64,000 nucleotides of DNA from Clavaria fumosa (Eukaryota; Basidiomycota; Agaricomycetes; Agaricales; Clavariaceae), in the NCBI GenBank assembly GCA_951802425.1, contig OX637798.1:3348001-3412000 (forward strand), in the 5' to 3' direction. The stretch's first letter is position 1. Every line of letters starts with the position of its first letter. The notes under the pieces were generated by a model, which saw only the letters and a list, made by a program, of their open reading frames with translations, did no database searches and was not told where the DNA came from. The position numbers were made by a program, and so were the translations under genes. Of this stretch, positions 38,097 through 48,502 are shown one piece after another.

Positions 38097-39230
38097 ATGC
38101 CTACTACACATTCCGGTGCTCGACTTCCACCTCCTGTTGCTGACAATGTCAACATTCCAGAACTGGCCAACAATACTCCGACTCCGAGTGTGTCTGGACC
38201 TCCAGACCATGACGAAGAGTCAGATCCCTTGGTCACTGACGACGACAATGAGCTAAATGAACCTCCGACACCTTGAGCCGAACACAAACTAACTCTGGCG
38301 CATCTCCTTCAGAAGATCATTGACACTAACAAGCACCCGGAGACGGTTAAACCACAAGACCCCGATACCTTCAATGGCTCAGATGCTAAGAAGTTGAAAA
38401 GCTTCTTGGTCCAATGCCAATTGAACTTCCTTGATTGCCCTAGAGCGTTCAAACCCGATTCTCATAAGGTACACTATGTCCTTTCCTTTCTCCGGGGCTT
38501 CACCCTGGAATGGTTCGAACCGATGATCCTGGATGGCAAAGGCCATCCGGTCCTTTCGAACTATAAGATGTTTGTTGCTCAACTTACAGAGAACTTTGGT
38601 CCTTACAACATGATCCGCAAGGCGGAGTTCGAACTCAAACACCTCCGGATGCGCAAGGACCAGAAGTTGACGAAATATACCATTTCGTTCAACAGATTCG
38701 CATCCATTGTCCATTGGGATGAATATGCGTTGCAGCAGCAGTTCTACAAAGGACTTGCCAGCCGCATCAAGGATGAACTGGCCCACGTTAACCACGCGGA
38801 CACACTCCACAGACTCCATGAGCAAGTCAGTGCAATCGATGGTCGTTATTGGGCTCGGCAGCAGGAGATCTCTCGGGACTCCGTTAAGGCTCTGATGCCT
38901 AACAACACCATCAAAAAGGAGACTTTGGATAATTCCAAGTCCCCAAACACTTCCGGCGCTAATAACAAGCCCGAGAAACCATCAGAAAAGTGTCCAGTGA
39001 ACTCTGGTTCAACTTCCGGAAACTCCATTCCAAAGGCCACTGAGGGCTCCGCTAACTCCGGTAGCCCCAGCGACACAAAGAAGGCTCATCTGGGTCAGGA
39101 TGGAAAACTGACTCCAGAGGAATGCCAATGGCATTTCGATAATAATCTGTGCCTATTCTGTGGAATAGCAGGCCACAAAGCCAACGAGTGTTGTAAGCGG
39201 ACCTTGTGGGCCAGTGCCAGTGCTGCATGA
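38097..39230 (+). pseudogene. Gypsy gag with one internal stop
   Basis: ATG at 38097, then 377 codons to 39230 with a TGA at 38274-38276. Contains a Gag capsid-like region (FNGSDAKKLKSFLVQCQL, SFLRGFTLEWFEP) and a CCHC zinc knuckle CLFCGIAGHKANEC near the end. The frame after the stop is continuous. Confidence 0.85.
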
Positions 39231-39268
39231 ATCACCTCCAACAGAGATGACTCCATGCCAAAAAAAGA

Positions 39269-42200
39269 TTGAGCAGCCCAGAGAGCACAGTACGACTCTC
39301 TGGCTGCTCCAACTCTGATTGTACTAAACCTATACTCAATACCCTTTCCTTTCATCGTTCTCTTTCCCTTCTTGCCTCCTCTCCTTCTATTTCTTCTCCG
39401 TTCAAAGCAATGATAGACTCTGGCACTGAACTTTGTTTCATTGACACCAAATTTGCTTCTTGTTTCTGTCTTCCGAAAACTCCGGTGACCCCTCAGGAGG
39501 TCGTTTTTATTAACGGGACCACCTCCATATGGGTTACCGAAGTGGTCTGGTTATCCATTCGGCTCTCCGCCATGGATCCGACCGACGTCTTGGTGTAGTT
39601 ACTGATCTTCATCCCTCTAGTGATGTGATCTTGGGAGTAAATTGGCTGTTCCAAAACAACCTGCTGGTTGACTGGACTACTGGCCAGATAAAGCCCAGAC
39701 CATCTACGAATGAGGAAAATCTCCGAAATCTGATCCGGAGGGTGCACCAGCCAGCACTCTCCATTCTGTCCCTCTGTCTGTCTCTGCTCCATGCGCTCCA
39801 GTTCAAACATCGTCTGCAGCGACTCCGAACCAAGCCCGGACTCCGTCTCTGACCTTTCCGTCTACTCTGTCTCTCCAGGAGACACCCAAGGTTTCCTTTG
39901 TGAATGCTGCTGCATTCGCCATGGCTTGTGGACTTTGCAGGTCCCAAGTCTTTGGCATAACGTTGTCGAGCGAGTCCGCGTGCATGGCCTCCGCTTCGTT
40001 CAATGTTCCTGACACCACCCCCCGGGATCTCCTCTCCGTTCCGGAGGAGTACAGGGACTTTCCAGATGTCTTCAGTAAAATGAAGGCAGACACCCTTGCT
40101 CCGCATCGACCGTATGATCTAAAAATCAACCTGCTGGATGGCCAATCCCCTCTGCCAGGTGCAGTCTATTCTCTGTCGCAGTCCAAACTCAGCGAACTCC
40201 GCGAGTTTCTGGACGAACACCTCCGCATCGGATTTATCCATCCGAGCCGTTCTCCGCACGGAGCACCTGTGCTCTTTGTCCGGAAGAAGAATGGAACGCT
40301 CTGATTATGCATTGATTTCCGTGGTCTCAATAAATTGACCAAAAAGGACTGTTATCCGCTTCCGCTGACTAAAGATCTTCTCGATGATCCAGGAAAAGCC
40401 TGAATCTATACAAAACTCGACCTCCGACACACGTATCACCTGGTCCATATCGCTGAGGGTGACGAATGGAAGACCGCATTCTGCACCCAATACAGATCCT
40501 TTGAATGGTGTGTGATGCCTTTCGGGCTCACAAATGCACCCGCCACATTCCAGCACTTTATGAACAACATATTCTCTGACCTTCTCGACATGTTCATGGT
40601 CATCTACCTCGACGACATCCTCATTTACTCCGAGGATCCGAAACAACATGTTGAGCATGTCCAAGAGGTACTCTGAAGGCTCCGGAAGCACGGTCTCTTC
40701 CTGAACCCAGCTAAGTGTGAATTTCATGCTGAAACCATGGAGTATCTCAGATTTGTTTTATCTCTGTCCAGACTTTCTATGGACACGGCTAAAGTGAAAA
40801 CTATACAGGATTGGCTGACTCTGCAGAAGGTCAAGGATGTCCAGTCCTTCCTCGGGTTCGTCAATTTCTACCACCGCTTTGTCCATGGCTATTCCGAGAT
40901 CGTCGCTCTGATGAACTGCTTGACGCATAAAAACATCGAATGGCATTGGTCTGACAATTGCCAGTCCGCATTTGACTATCTCAAAACCGCATTCTCCACA
41001 GCTCCAATCCTCTCGCACTTCATTCCTGGAGCTCCACTGATAGTCGAAACAGACGCCTTGGACTATGCTGTCACTGTGATACTTTCTACGGTCGCCTCCG
41101 ATGGTGAAGTCCATCCTATCGCTTTTCATTCCCGCACCCTAGGTGTCTCCGAACTGAACTATGACACCCACAATAAGGAACTCCTCGCTATATTTGAGGC
41201 ATTCACCGCTTGGAGGCACTATCTCGAAGGTTCTGAAATTCCAGTCGACATTGTTACCGACCACAAGAACCTAAAGTACCTCTCCACAGTCCGCCTGCTC
41301 ACCCGGCGTCAAGCCAGGTGGTCGGAGTTCCTTTCCCAGTTCAATTTCGTGATCCGATTCCACTCCAGACGCCTCGGAATGAAACCCGATGCATTGACTA
41401 GACGTTGGGACATCTATCCCAAAGAGGGGGATAGCAACTATGCCTGCATCAATCCGCAAAACCTCCGACTGATGTTCTCCAGCGAACAATTGATATCGTC
41501 TCTCCAAGCTTTGTTGCTTTATGTACCTGCACTCCATGTGTCGTTTGTGATTGACGATCATCAACTCCAAGATGACATCTGGTCTGGACTCTTGCTCGAT
41601 CCTGTGATCGTCCCGATCCTAGAAGACCTCCGCTCGAACTCCGCGGACCCTAAGTGGTCCATGGACAATGACGGACTTCTCTGCGAGCATGGACGGATTT
41701 ATATACCGGACGTCAATGACCTCCGACTCTGCATTTTACATGTGAGACATGATCACCCACTCGCTGGACATTTCAGTCAGACCAAGACTACGGCCTTGGT
41801 CTTCAGGGATTATACCTGGCTGAAACTCCGAGGATTCATATCGGACTTTTGCAAATCTTGCACGACTTGTGGTAGGGTGAAAGCCCCTCAGCATAAGCTG
41901 TATGGAACGCTCAAGCAGCTGCCCATACCCGAGAAACCGTGGAATTCCATTTCGATGGATTTCATCAAGCAACTCCCTGAGAGCTCCAGTTTTACTGCAA
42001 TATTGGTGGTTGTTGATAGGTTTACGAAGCAGGGGATCTTCATCCTGACAACCGATGAAGTGAACTCCGTGGAGTTGGCCTGTCTATTCATATTCCACAT
42101 CTTCTCGAAACATGGAGTTCCATCGCATGTCACCTCCGATCATGGCTCCAAGTTTGTTTCCCGTTTTTTTCGCTCATTGGGTAAAGTCCTGACATGACTG

Positions 42201-42601
42201 TACACTTCACCTCCGGATATCATCCAGAGGGCGACAGACAGATGGAGCGGACTAACCAGACGTTGGAACAGTACCTCCGTTGTTACTGCAATTACCAGCA
42301 GGACAACTGGTCGCAGCTTCTGCCCCTAGCCAAGTTTGCCTACAACAATGCCCCGAGTGCCACCACTGGGGTTTCTCTGTTCTTTGCGGACAAGGGCTAT
42401 CACCTGAATATCTCGGTATTCCCCGAACATGAAGTAACTTTGGTCCATGCCCGAGAGCTTGCTGTACAGTGGTCCGGATACAAAGGAACTGATGAGGAAA
42501 CATCCTGGCTTCCTGCTACGGAACTTGTTCATGCCTCCGAGGCCGTTTCGGATTTCCACCAAGCTTATCCGAACAAGCCCGGACCTCTCAATACCCTCTA
42601 G
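39269..42601 (+). pseudogene. Gypsy pol: protease, RT-RNase H, integrase, truncated chromodomain
   Basis: Protease motif MIDSGTELCFID near 39415, RT motifs (PYGL-type block with [16 protein letters not shown], and [11 protein letters not shown] at about 40600), RNase H (ETDALDYAV, TDHKNLKY), integrase zinc finger (HDHPLAGHF ... CTTCGRVK) and core (SMDFIKQLP, TSDHGSKFVS), ending in a chromodomain-like QWSGYKGTDEETSWLPA. Three TGA codons at 40302, 40401 and 40674 fall at conserved Arg positions. Frameshifts lie near 39595 and 42190, and sequence between integrase and chromodomain is deleted near 42465. Non-functional. Confidence 0.9.
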
Positions 42602-42787
42602 ACCTTTCTCCGTTCACTCCAATACCCCGAAATTTCTCTTATGCTTCTATTTATGTACATTTTCCATTCAATACAACTCCGTCTCTTTTCTCCGTTCACT
42701 CCAATACCCGAAATCTCTCTTATGCTTCTACTTATGTACATTTTCCGTTCTATACTACTCCTTCTCTCTCTTCTCTGTCTTCTCCAA

Positions 42788-43035
42788 CACAAAAAAAAAA
42801 AAAAAAAAAAAAAAACTGCATTTCTGTCTCTCTGTCTCTCTGTCTCTCTGTCTCTCTGTCTCTCTGTCTCTCTGTCTCTCTGTCTCTCCATCTCTCTCTC
42901 TGTCTCTCTGTCTCTCTGTCTCTCTGTCTCTCCATCTCTCTCTCTGTCTCTCTGTCTCTCCATCTCTCTCTCTGTCTCTCTGTCTCTCTGTCTCTCTCTC
43001 TGTCTCTCCATCTCTCCATCTCTCTCTCTGTTCCT
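42788..43035. repeat. Poly-A run and TCTCTCTG microsatellite inside Gypsy
   Basis: An A tract of about 26 nt (42788-42815) is followed by about 200 bp of TCTCTCTG/TCTCTCCA tandem repeats. The long ORFs on both strands here are products of the repeat. Confidence 0.95.
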
Positions 43036-43293
43036 TTCTCCAAAAACTCCAAAAACTCCAAAAAAACCTCCTTTCTTCTTATTCCTTTTCTCCGAAAACT
43101 CTGAACTTTTTATTTTTTTCTCCCAAGTCCAACTCCAAATCTCTCTTCGTCTTCTCCATCTTGTCTTACTTTATTTTCTTTCATTCTGCTTACTTTTCAC
43201 TCAAGTTCAAAGATAAAACAAACAATAAAAATTATAAAAAGAAAACAATAAAAAGAAACAATAAATAAAATGTAGATATATATATATATATTT

Positions 43294-44223
43294 TTAGGTG
43301 GAGGGGGGCGAGCTGGGCAATGCTTGTAAAACTCCCTCGGGCTCCTTAAGCCCGGACTCTGCTCCAACTTCTCCATCCTCCCCCTCCGCCTCTTTCTCTG
43401 CCTCCACACCCTTCTCCGCCTCTTTCTCCACCTCCGCACCCTTCTCCGCCGCTTTCTCCGCTCCCACTGCCTCCGCCTCTTTCTCCATCTCCACCCCCTT
43501 TTCTGAACCCGCCACCTCCACCACCATCTTCTCCGCCTCCTCCTTCTCCTCCCCCGCTCCCCACTTCCCCACCAGAAATTCCCGGAGGATCTTCCGATCC
43601 TCCACTGCCGCCTTCCGCTCTGCCCTCATCTCCTTCCGCTCCGCCCTCGCCTCCTTCTGCCACTCCTCCAACTCGAACACCCTGTGGACCACCAACTCGT
43701 AGATGGTTTTCACCACCCCGGTCCACTCCGCCTCCACCCTGTCCACGTCCGCCTGTGGTGCCTGTACCTCCTTCACCTCCTCCTCCGACTCCACCACAGT
43801 CTTCTTCGACCGTGTGGAGCAGAATTTCTTCTGCTCCAGCCCCTCCGCCTCTCCGCCCCTGCACCACTGTTTCGCCACCGCACACGCAACACACGTGGTG
43901 CCCCGCCCTCCGCTCGGCCACACACACCCCATTCCGAGCCGGACACATTGCGTGCAGTCCACGTGCTCCGTGTCCGACTCTGTGGCCAGCATCCGCTTCC
44001 TCCCCGTCCCCTGCACCTTCGCAATTTCCTCCGCCCTCCGCTTCACCTCCACCGCCCTCGCCCTCTCCATCTCCTCCCGCTGCACCTTGTCCGCGGCCTC
44101 CCTCTTCTTCCACTCCTCCTCCTCCTGTGCCTTCTTGTCCTTCAGCACCTTGATCTGGTGCATGAGGACCGCGATCTCGGGGTCCTCATCCTCCACGCGT
44201 GACTGCGCAGGGACGGTGACCAC
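43294..44223 (-). CDS. Antisense ORF with Zn2Cys6-like cluster inside Gypsy
   Basis: 309 codons, opposite to gag-pol, between pol and the 3' LTR. Residues 25-70 are a charged coiled-coil-like stretch. Then C90-X2-C93-X6-C100-X10-C111-X2-C114-X6-C121, exactly the spacing of fungal Zn(II)2Cys6 binuclear clusters. A second helical stretch (about 165-210) and a Glu/Ala/Lys-rich repetitive tail (about 230-300) follow. The frame is intact although gag and pol on the other strand are broken. It might be a captured host gene, a regulator, or a GC-rich chance frame; the six-Cys spacing argues against chance. DNA binding is not shown. Confidence 0.6.
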   Translation of the reverse strand: MVTVPAQSRVEDEDPEIAVLMHQIKVLKDKKAQEEEEWKKREAADKVQREEMERARAVEVKRRAEEIAKVQGTGRKRMLATESDTEHVDCTQCVRLGMGCVWPSGGRGTTCVACAVAKQWCRGGEAEGLEQKKFCSTRSKKTVVESEEEVKEVQAPQADVDRVEAEWTGVVKTIYELVVHRVFELEEWQKEARAERKEMRAERKAAVEDRKILREFLVGKWGAGEEKEEAEKMVVEVAGSEKGVEMEKEAEAVGAEKAAEKGAEVEKEAEKGVEAEKEAEGEDGEVGAESGLKEPEGVLQALPSSPPST

Positions 44224-44554
44224 GGGGCGTGGTCGAGGGCGGGGAGGCTGGCTGGGCCCCGCTCCAGGTGTGCTCGGGTTGTTGACATCGAGGTTTTTTT
44301 AAAAAAAATTAAAAAAAATTAAAAAAAGAAGAAAAGAATAGGGATTGCCCATGCTAGGGGCTAGTGATGATGGTAGCAGGTTGAAGAAGAGAAAAAAATT
44401 GGTGTACAATGCGCACGGCCTTTTGACCCCCAAAATTTTTTCGGACTCCGCTCGACATGCTGCGAAACTCCGATGCTAACTTGTTATGGGAGCCACGTGT
44501 TCATGCGGACTTTGGCCACAGGGTCTCAGGGGTTCAACCCTAAGAGGGGGATAC

Positions 44555-45278
44555 TGTTACGACCCCATCCGCTTGCATAAGCATGATCCCTGCTCCGGAC
44601 TCTGAGTTCCATACCAGCCCCGATCCGCTCTGCCGTAACTCCGTGCGCTCTGCTCCGCACCTTCATCAGACTTTACTCCACCAGCCTTCGGACCATTCGG
44701 ACTTCATTCTAGAACCTTCTCCCTCCATCCCCTTGTTCTGTTTACCATTGAGAGGATACCCTTGACCCATGGGAGTCACTTTTTTGTTGTTGTTTCTTTG
44801 TTCCATGAAAATTGCACAGGCACATGTGGTGAAACTCTCCTAGTAATTTGATATGTACATTGTTTCACATTACTCCTATACTCTGTCCTTGCAGTATAAG
44901 TTTCCACCTGTATCTCCCTGCTCCTCAGTTCGAATATTAACATCTCTTGATCCTAAAAACATCTCTGAGCTTTCGTCCTCATCGTCCTTGACATTCTCCA
45001 TGTCATCCGACCAACTCCGACCCACTCCAACGGACTCCAATCACTTCGGAGTTTGACTTATGTTCTGATTCTCTCTTAGGTATTGTTCTTGTTTGATAAA
45101 TAGGGACAAGTATATACGTGGTGGCACAACACATACGTTGAGGCTGCAGTCTCATAAGTCTCCTTCCTCTTGTTTACTTCTCCGTTTCACTGATATCGGA
45201 CTCCAACCAGACTCCGATAGAACATCACCGCTCCACTCCGCTAACCCCTTCGCCGCTAACCTTGTTAGGACCGTGACA
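44555..45278 (+). repeat. Gypsy 3' LTR
   Basis: 724 bp, begins TGTTACGACC, followed by the GTGGG duplication and the rest of the helicase gene. Confidence 0.95.
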
Positions 45279-45860
45279 GTGGGTCCACATGGCAAGCAAG
45301 TGCTTGACACTCTATTTATCAAGCTAGATAATCCCCCTTTGACTGTCAACATCTCTGGATTACCTGAAAATGTGGTTCCAATTGTGAAAAGCAAGAAAAC
45401 CATTCAATGCACATTTCCAAGTGACTTGAGAGCATCTATTGAGAGACAACAAGTCTGGGCACTTCCAAACTTTGCAATGACTGCCCATGCTTCTCAGGGA
45501 AAGACCAGACCATACAATGTTGTCCATCTGAACAGTTGCAGCAATCATATGGCATATTACACTACATTGTCTTGCAGTGCTAGTGCAGGAGGTACCATAA
45601 TCATACAAGGGTTTGACCCCAGAGTGATTACAAAAGGTTGCTCTGGCTATCTCAGACAGGAATTTAGAGAATTAGAACTTCTTGATGAGATTACCAGACT
45701 CAGGTATGAAGAAAGGCTTCCTGAGAATATTCAGGGTAGCACAAGAAGTGCAATTCTTCAGTTGTTTCAACAGTGGAAAGGCACAGACTATGTTCCAGCC
45801 AAAATGGATGGGCTACTCAGATGGCTACTCAGATGGTCAACTAAGGATCCCCTTTATTAG
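45279..45860 (+). pseudogene. PIF1-like helicase, right copy, 3' part
   Basis: Continuation of the helicase after the Gypsy: GLPENVVPIVKSKKTIQC, MTAHASQGKT (helicase motif V/VI region), then LRYEERLPENIQ. A possible short intron (GTAGCA...CAACAG, about 45735-45773) leads to WKGTDYVPAKMDGLLRW. It ends just before the protease-like ORF, with which it was probably continuous through splicing. Confidence 0.75.
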
Positions 45861-45874
45861 ACTCAGCAATACCT

Positions 45875-46834
45875 TTGAGGAAGGACAACACATCATATGT
45901 ACCTGCAAAAGGTAGTCAGGCTTTGAAGAGACAACAAATGCATGCTTTTGATGATGTTGATGATGATTCAACTTCTAAAAAGCAAAAGATATCTGCATCA
46001 TCATCTGCTATAAATAATATTGAAGGGCCAACTGGGCTTATTTGGGATGGAGATAACTATAGCTGTGCATATGACTCACTCCTTGTGATTTTATATCATA
46101 TCTGGACTAAGGATCCTAAAGCCTGGTCAAGACACTTTAGAAACTTTGGAAATCACTACCTTACTGCTCTGGATAGAGGATTCAAACAGCATCTGGAGGG
46201 TTCAGTGACTCTTGAAAATGTCAGGGATGATATTAGATTTGCACTTCATTCTGCAGATCCAATAGCTTATCCCACAGGCCCCAGAGGTGCAAGTGTAGGC
46301 AGATTGGCCTTTGATATGCTCAAAACTAATGATGTTGTTGCATCTTCTCAAATTGTTTGTTCTAATTGCACTTATAAAGAACCTGAACAGGAAAATATAC
46401 TTGGCTATGTGATATCACCAGCTGAATCCACCCAGAGCAGTCAATCAACATCTCAGTGGATAAATAACTTGGGTCATGATGTTGCAAAATCCTGTCCAGA
46501 GTGCATGTGTGAGATGAACAAAATCATATGTCACAATGAACCACCCAAGTTATTGATGCTAGAATATCCTGAAAGCAGCATAGAAACCAATCCAAGAATC
46601 AAATATGATACTGATGGAGGTGAAGTTTATCTCAATCTTAAGGGGATTGTTTATCTTGGAAGCTTTCATTTCACATCTAGATTGATTGAGAGTGATGGAA
46701 CAATTTGGTACCATGATGGAAGGACAACTGGAGCACTATGTGAACCAGATGGAAATGTTGGATTGATGTCAAATGGGCAGCTGAGGTCTTGCAGAGGAAG
46801 AGCACTGGTTATGGCAGTGTATGCACAGGATTGA
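45875..46834 (+). CDS. Helitron C-terminal USP-like cysteine protease domain, intact (right)
   Basis: 319 codons. Cys box NYSCAYDSL with Cys64, preceded by a Lys-rich stretch (KKQKIS). A four-Cys set (C162, C165, C207, C210) sits where ubiquitin-specific proteases have a zinc ribbon, and a His box follows (SFHFTSRL, H265) with WYHDG (278-282). This order (Cys, Cys4 finger, His, Asp) matches a USP/UCH-like fold, suggesting a deubiquitinase-type activity attached to the Helitron helicase. The listed start is not necessarily a translation start; splicing from the helicase is likely. The left copy of this domain is broken. Activity is inferred from motifs only. Confidence 0.6.
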   Translation: MRKDNTSYVPAKGSQALKRQQMHAFDDVDDDSTSKKQKISASSSAINNIEGPTGLIWDGDNYSCAYDSLLVILYHIWTKDPKAWSRHFRNFGNHYLTALDRGFKQHLEGSVTLENVRDDIRFALHSADPIAYPTGPRGASVGRLAFDMLKTNDVVASSQIVCSNCTYKEPEQENILGYVISPAESTQSSQSTSQWINNLGHDVAKSCPECMCEMNKIICHNEPPKLLMLEYPESSIETNPRIKYDTDGGEVYLNLKGIVYLGSFHFTSRLIESDGTIWYHDGRTTGALCEPDGNVGLMSNGQLRSCRGRALVMAVYAQD

Positions 46835-46980
46835 GTTATAGATTTTTTGGGAAGATACATTGTTCTGATGGTTTCTGAAGGCCTCTAAAATATGCAATTA
46901 TCAAAAGAATGAAAATGAAAAGAAAAAGGAAATGTACAAAAGAACTTGTTCATGCCACACTTGTGATGGCCCACTCCCCC

Positions 46981-47941
46981 CAAGTGGCTGATCCGGGGGC
47001 ACCATGTCTGTTGTAGTCAATATCCTTCTGCTGCTTGCAACTGTACTGCATAATGTGAATATCTCTGCCAGAGTCCATTGCTACTTCTTTGCCCTAGGAT
47101 ATTCACCCTCCAGTACAGCAACTGTAATTGAAATATCTGACTGAATGATGTGCTATCTATGCCTAGGGATGATACAATGTCGAATGTACTGTAAAATGCG
47201 TGGCATGCGTGCGTGGTCCTCGTGGATCGTCAAGAAGAACAAGAAACAGGAAAGAAAGAAATGCCCATCCCAAGCCAGGGGGCGGCACCAAGAAAGAAGA
47301 ACGAAAGGGGAAGATCACACGGTCACACCCTAGCCAACACCAAGCCCGCCCCAAACCCGCCCAGCACGCATCCCACGACGCTCCTCCACCCCACCCCGCC
47401 CAATCCCCTCGCCCCGCTCGCCTGCGCCTGCGCACCCACAGCTAACCGCACGCGACTTGTACTCCCCACTGGCACATCCACCCTGCGGTGCCCATTACTC
47501 ATCGCCAATACCGCTGGGTCCACAGGGACGGTCGGCCGCCCGCGCGAGCGCCCCTTTGTTGCTTGTCGCTGCTGGGGCTGTAGCTTTCGGGCGCTTACCT
47601 CTAGTCGGAACGGGCATGTCGTGTTTGTAGACGGCAACCCGTGACGTGACGTGATAATAAGGCAGTCAGTTGAGAAGTGAACGGAGAAGTAGTGTTTGGG
47701 GCCTGGTTGGTGACAAATACTAACGACCACACTCATCATTGCTGGTAGACCGTGTTGATGCAGATCAGTGGTAGTAGGGACTGAGAAGTACACCAGAAAC
47801 CATTTCTTTTGATTCAAACACATATTTGTTGTACATTCAAAGTGATAAGAAAACGCTCGCATCTATTGGCTTCCGGAGGCGACGTCTGGGTCCGGAACAT
47901 GAGGAAGAAAATGAGTAAAAGGTGTGTATTCTTCCGAACCT
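46981..47941. other. Right flank of the Helitron: non-coding plus displaced GH79 3' fragment
   Basis: 46981-47153 and 47555-47941 show no gene of their own. 47154-47554 duplicates the end of the GH79 gene (see separate entry). Confidence 0.5.
47154..47554 (-). pseudogene. Displaced duplicate of the GH79 gene 3' end
   Basis: About 400 bp nearly identical to 50397-50799, including the last 80 or so codons of the GH79 gene and about 170 bp downstream of its stop, in the same orientation and 3.2 kb away. The reading frame of the C-terminal tail (NGHRRVDVPVGSTS, ending GAGLVLARV) is still open and is fused upstream to unrelated sequence, forming a 179-codon ORF (47323-47862). Probably a non-expressed segmental duplication. 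Confidence 0.85.
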
Positions 47942-48257
47942 TCAGGTTGTGCCTTCAGGTGGCGTGTGGACAGGCTGGGCAGGCTGGTTTTCTTCATCAT
48001 TGGGCTCTTCGACAGGCTGGGGTTCTTCACCCACCGCCGCGGTTTGCCAGAATGCGGGGTCGTTGGCGTCGGGGGGCTTTTCGTGCCCCATTTGAGCCCA
48101 ATATGTCGCATGGTTCTCATCCTTTCCAAAAATAAGTATCAGGTAAGACCGTTCGTTGAAGAAGAAATGAAAAACGACGCACTAGTTCTCGAATTACGAC
48201 GTAGTCTTCGCCATCCTTTTTTTCCCCAGACATTTCCCCATCCATTTCCCCAGGCAT
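47942..48257 (-). CDS. Small acidic protein, two exons, unknown function
   Basis: Exon 1 48257-48198 (MPGEMDGEMSGEKKDGEDYV), intron 48197-48122 (GTAATT...GGAAAG, 76 nt), exon 2 48121-47942 starting DENHATYWAQMGHEKPP and ending PVHTPPEGTT, total 79 residues. The product is rich in Glu, Asp and Pro, with no Cys and no membrane segment. A TATA-like ATATAAAG lies about 70 nt upstream of the ATG. The coding call rests on the clean phase-0 join, the protein-like composition and the promoter element. No family recognised. Confidence 0.5.
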
Positions 48258-48327
48258 TTTATTATCTTTGTTGCGGGCGGGTGTGTGTCTGCCTCTGTGT
48301 GAGGGGACTGTCTCTCTGAGGCTGTCT

Positions 48328-48335
48328 CTTTATAT
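48328..48335 (-). promoter_or_regulatory. TATA-like box of the small two-exon gene
   Basis: ATATAAAG on the minus strand, about 70 nt upstream of the ATG at 48257. Confidence 0.4.
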
Positions 48336-48502
48336 GCTAATTCAGTGCGGTTATTTAGCAAGAGAGTATAGGCTGATTTTGCAGTAGAATGCCGTGAAAT
48401 GGTAAAGGGCAAGAGAAACCAGTTGCATGTTTCCTTGAAACCTCACCACCGTGTGTCCAGTGGCGAATTATCCGACGCTATGCTCCTCAAACTCATCACG
48501 TC

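Larger units (their letters stand above)
37334..45278 (+). mobile_element. Gypsy (chromovirus-type) LTR retrotransposon, decayed
   Basis: LTRs 37334-38056 (723 bp) and 44555-45278 (724 bp) with canonical TG...CA ends (TGTTA(T/C)GACC and CCGTGACA), and a target duplication GTGGG at 37329-37333 and 45279-45283. Order is gag, protease, RT-RNase H, integrase, and a truncated chromodomain-like end, typical of Gypsy. A purine-rich AAGAGGGGGAT precedes the 3' LTR. Gag and pol carry stops, frameshifts and a deletion. Between pol and the 3' LTR is an antisense ORF and a long (TCTG)-type microsatellite. Confidence 0.95.
23450..46980 (+). mobile_element. Helitron-like element, right copy (plus orientation), with three insertions
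   Basis: Inverted relative of 4653-16050. It begins GTTATGAGTTCTTGA at 23450 and ends CCCACTCCCCC at 46980, with an imperfect hairpin GCCACA..TGATGGC at 46954-46970. Subtracting the Copia (24568-29358), the MITE (33208-33519), the Gypsy (37334-45278) and their target duplications leaves about 10.5 kb colinear with the left copy. Private lesions include a 1-nt loss at about 32142, a TGA at 32537-32539, a deletion of about 38 nt near 33554, a 4-nt loss near 34393 and a CGA to TGA change at 34783. Confidence 0.85.

Noticed and set aside
42598..43268. Long ORFs on both strands (Ser/Leu/Cys-rich and Arg/Glu-rich)
   Set aside because: They are translations of the TCTCTCTG microsatellite and poly-A run.
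43346..44202. Other long frames in the GC-rich segment overlapping the antisense Zn2Cys6 ORF
   Set aside because: Low-complexity Gly, Pro or Arg readings without motif; only the frame with the six-Cys pattern has protein-like features.
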